From contig JAGXIQ010000025.1 of the NCBI GenBank assembly GCA_024635625.1, forward strand, positions 1 through 64,000: a stretch of DNA of 64,000 nucleotides. Reading direction: 5' to 3'. Position 1 is the first letter of the stretch, and each line of letters opens with the position of its first letter. A program made the translations under genes and the position numbers. The notes beneath the pieces were generated by a model. The model saw nothing but the letters and a program-made list of their open reading frames with translations. It did not search any database and was not told where the DNA came from. The stretch comes from Loktanella sp. Lineage in GTDB: Bacteria; Pseudomonadota; Alphaproteobacteria; Rhodobacterales; Rhodobacteraceae. Positions 63,151 to 64,000 of this stretch are shown here, in pieces.

Positions 63151-64000
63151 TCAGTTCATGAAGCCGGGAGCGAAAAAGTAGAAGCCGTAAGCCATGATCA
63201 CAGCTGGGACCGAAGAATAGAGTGTCGCGCGCACCGCAGCTTTTGGATCAAGCGCAATAGCCGGAAACAGCGCGTCCCCGTCGTTCGATATTGCATTGCC
63301 CATCAAGGTAGCGAATGGCACCAGCCCGCCGACATAAAGGGTCGCCACTAACACCTGCGGCCCGCAACCAGGGATAAGGCCAACTAAAACGCCCATCAGT
63401 GGCAAAAGCGGTCCAACGGACTTGAACATCGCCTCTAGATCGAAACCGCCAAACGCCACGACATAGTCGTATGCAAGATAGGCGCCGATCACCCAGACAG
63501 AGATAAAGGCAGTTTCCTCTGCCATGCGCGTTACGGGGCTGTCGTTGAAGTTGGTCATCGCTTGCAGGCGTGAGGTTGACCAGACGAATAGTCCGACCGC
63601 TGTGCCCCCAAGGCCGACAAAGGGTAGGATCGGGCCATAAATCGCCGCGACGTCCGCACCGGTCAGTTGCGTTACCCCGATGATCAAGCCGGGTAGAGCG
63701 AAAATCGCAAAAGCAACATCCTTAGCCCGGGTGCGTCCAATCAGCGGGGCCAGTTCGCATGATCCTGCACCGCTAGGTTTCTGCTTTTCGCCGGGCAGGG
63801 CGTCGACGATCCACCCCGACAAAATGCCAACCGCAAATGACAATGGCAGCACTACAAGCGCCGCATCTGGTCGAGTGGCGATTAAAAGGAACGCAGCGTC
63901 ACCCATTGTAGCCGTCAGGGTCGCCACAACCGCGCCGAAGCCAACATGACCCGAGCTGTAGGCAGCGACTACGACGACAGCACCACCGCAGCCGGGCGTC
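63151..64000 (-). CDS. Putative 10-TM heavy-metal exporter-like protein, truncated by window edge
   Basis: A strongly hydrophobic protein with no stop or start before base 64000, so the N-terminal part lies outside. About 283 residues are visible. The pattern PGCGGAVVVV at the upstream end and IPGCGPQVLVATLYVGG later, each followed by a similar FxxxV/LM..A segment, shows the internal duplication of the ArsP-like 10-TM family. A membrane exporter of a metal or metalloid is inferred; GTG 63927 is internal. Confidence 0.72.
   Translation of the reverse strand, partial: TPGCGGAVVVVAAYSSGHVGFGAVVATLTATMGDAAFLLIATRPDAALVVLPLSFAVGILSGWIVDALPGEKQKPSGAGSCELAPLIGRTRAKDVAFAIFALPGLIIGVTQLTGADVAAIYGPILPFVGLGGTAVGLFVWSTSRLQAMTNFNDSPVTRMAEETAFISVWVIGAYLAYDYVVAFGGFDLEAMFKSVGPLLPLMGVLVGLIPGCGPQVLVATLYVGGLVPFATLMGNAISNDGDALFPAIALDPKAAVRATLYSSVPAVIMAYGFYFFAPGFMN

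Noticed and set aside
1-64000. CRISPR arrays, insertion sequences, tRNA or rRNA genes
   Set aside because: None recognised when reading gaps between genes; no regularly spaced repeats, transposase motifs or tRNA-like folds were seen, though a covariance-model search was not possible.

Overview
The window looks like a chromosome segment of an alphaproteobacterium of the Rhodobacteraceae (Roseobacter group). This rests on family-level resemblance of most proteins, on gene types such as a TRAP-fed uronate operon, form II CoxL and DUF3072 pairs, on frequent ATGA start/stop overlaps, and on a dispersed hairpin plus GATATTTT..AGAAGAAG repeat. No rRNA, tRNA, CRISPR array, transposase or prophage was recognised. 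Both ends cut through genes.

Region 1 (2-11073, plus strand) is one compact uronate operon: uxaC (5' end missing), a DctPQM TRAP importer, a KdgF-like cupin, kduI, kduD, uxuB, uxuA, uxaA and a glycerate 2-kinase. Hexuronates (UxaC-UxuB-UxuA, or UxaA for altronate) and unsaturated uronates from polysaccharide lyases (KdgF-KduI-KduD) converge on 2-keto-3-deoxygluconate. KDG kinase and KDPG aldolase are not in the window.

Region 2 (11070-31626) is a periplasmic quinoprotein locus and the most unusual part. A cytosolic hybrid histidine kinase, a FIST-domain protein (NosP-like) and a LuxR-type response regulator precede a PQQ alcohol dehydrogenase whose active site carries the Asp-x-Asp signature of lanthanide-dependent enzymes. 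Around it lie an ABC substrate-binding protein and ATPase without permease, a Sel1-like protein, a PQQ-associated YVTN beta-propeller, a PQQ-associated ABC-type binding protein, cytochrome c550 (PedF-like) and an MxaJ/XoxJ-like binding protein. The last two run directly into coxG-coxS-coxL-coxM of a form II (AYRGAGR) molybdenum hydroxylase. Beyond a terminator come ApbE, a NosR-like flavin/iron-sulfur membrane protein without any N2O reductase, and a lone ABC permease that could complete the split importer.

Region 3 (31754-44719) is mostly housekeeping: small membrane proteins and an entericidin-like lipoprotein, RbsD-like pyranase, an alpha/beta hydrolase, a DsbA-family oxidoreductase, glyA, NAD kinase, CsbD, a YqaA-like protein, prpE, maeB, a lysozyme-like protein and two DUF3072 proteins.

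Region 4 (44837-49348) is a nucleoside salvage operon, cdd-deoA-deoB-add-upp. It is followed by a SPOR-domain protein, a membrane protein resembling an inactivated M48 peptidase, an acyl-CoA synthetase, a sulfotransferase with a possible coupled leader ORF, and a Hint-domain protein.

Region 5 (55242-63095, minus strand) is a fatty-acid beta-oxidation cluster: fadJ-type fusion, SnoaL-like protein, fadA, glutathione transferase, a small RHH-like protein, an acyl-CoA dehydrogenase of the FadE/DmdC type, and two paralogous MerR regulators with a near-perfect palindromic operator. A 10-TM metal exporter-like gene runs off the right edge.
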